Shown here piece by piece: positions 5,605 to 5,706 of a DNA stretch of 5,706 nucleotides (within the stretch, counting starts at the first letter, position 1; every line of letters starts with the position of its first letter). A program made the translations under genes and the position numbers. The stretch covers positions 1 through 5,706 of the forward strand of contig JAUWLJ010000157.1 in NCBI GenBank assembly GCA_030613705.1. The letters run 5' to 3'. The stretch is from Chloroflexota bacterium (GTDB lineage Bacteria > Chloroflexota > Anaerolineae > Anaerolineales > UBA4823). Under the pieces are notes generated by a model. It was not told the DNA's origin. It saw only the letters and a list, made by a program, of their open reading frames with translations, and did not search any database.

Positions 5605-5706
5605 ATGCCATTAGATATTGTCGTTGGCACTCAATGGGGGGATGAAGGGAAAGGTCGTTTTGTAGACCTGCTGGCGGCAGAAGCGGATTATGTTGCTCGA
5701 TTTAAT
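5605..5706 (+). CDS. purA: Adenylosuccinate synthetase, N-terminal 34 codons (3' end beyond window)
   Basis: PurA joins IMP and aspartate using GTP, the first committed step from IMP to AMP, in the cytoplasm. The visible N-terminus contains the diagnostic segment [16 protein letters not shown] (residues 8-23), including the catalytic Asp (D13) and the GDEGKG phosphate-binding loop. The residue after GKG is Arg (R18) where E. coli has Lys, a conservative change. The ATG is preceded by GGAG (5595-5598) with a 6-nt spacer. Only about 34 of the usual roughly 430 residues are present, so integrity of the rest cannot be judged. It is transcribed away from the S51-like gene, with its own promoter and a dyad in the leader. 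Confidence 0.96.
   Translation, partial: MPLDIVVGTQWGDEGKGRFVDLLAAEADYVARFN

Overview
The window looks like a housekeeping stretch of a bacterial chromosome, most likely Chloroflexota of the Anaerolineae type. That placement is inferred from protein character (a threonyl-tRNA synthetase without the TGS domain, a PurA N-terminus reading GDEGKGR, a secreted beta-rich repeat protein) and from moderate GC; no phylogenetic marker was tested. No mobile element, CRISPR array, tRNA or rRNA gene was seen.

Layout. Five genes lie on the minus strand and one on the plus strand. Reading the minus strand from right to left: a peptidase S51/type 1 glutamine amidotransferase-like protein with a C-terminal cysteinyl-tRNA synthetase-like tail (4395-5471); a beta-hydroxyacid dehydrogenase of the GarR/GlxR type (3413-4309); a small secreted protein made of two tandem copies of a Cys-pair domain (2640-3257); thrS (487-2277), preceded by a complete T-box leader with its own promoter (about 2332-2629); and infC (1-390, running off the left edge), which starts with the rare codon ATT and has its own promoter inside the thrS-infC gap. 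On the plus strand, the first 34 codons of purA (5605-5706) diverge from the S51-like gene, with a good extended -10 promoter and a perfect dyad near the expected transcription start.

Function. thrS followed by infC is the classical translation cluster, normally continued by rpmI and rplT, which would lie beyond the left edge. Both genes show sensory control: thrS by uncharged tRNA-Thr through the T-box, and infC by the AUU start codon that IF3 itself discriminates against. The genes to the right are metabolic or accessory and have no evident pathway link to the translation genes, except that the S51-like protein carries a tail resembling the CysRS C-terminus.

Most worth a second look: the S51-like/CysRS-tail fusion, whose nucleophile motif is altered; the T-box with a one-base variant bulge; the TGS-less ThrRS; and the internally duplicated secreted protein.
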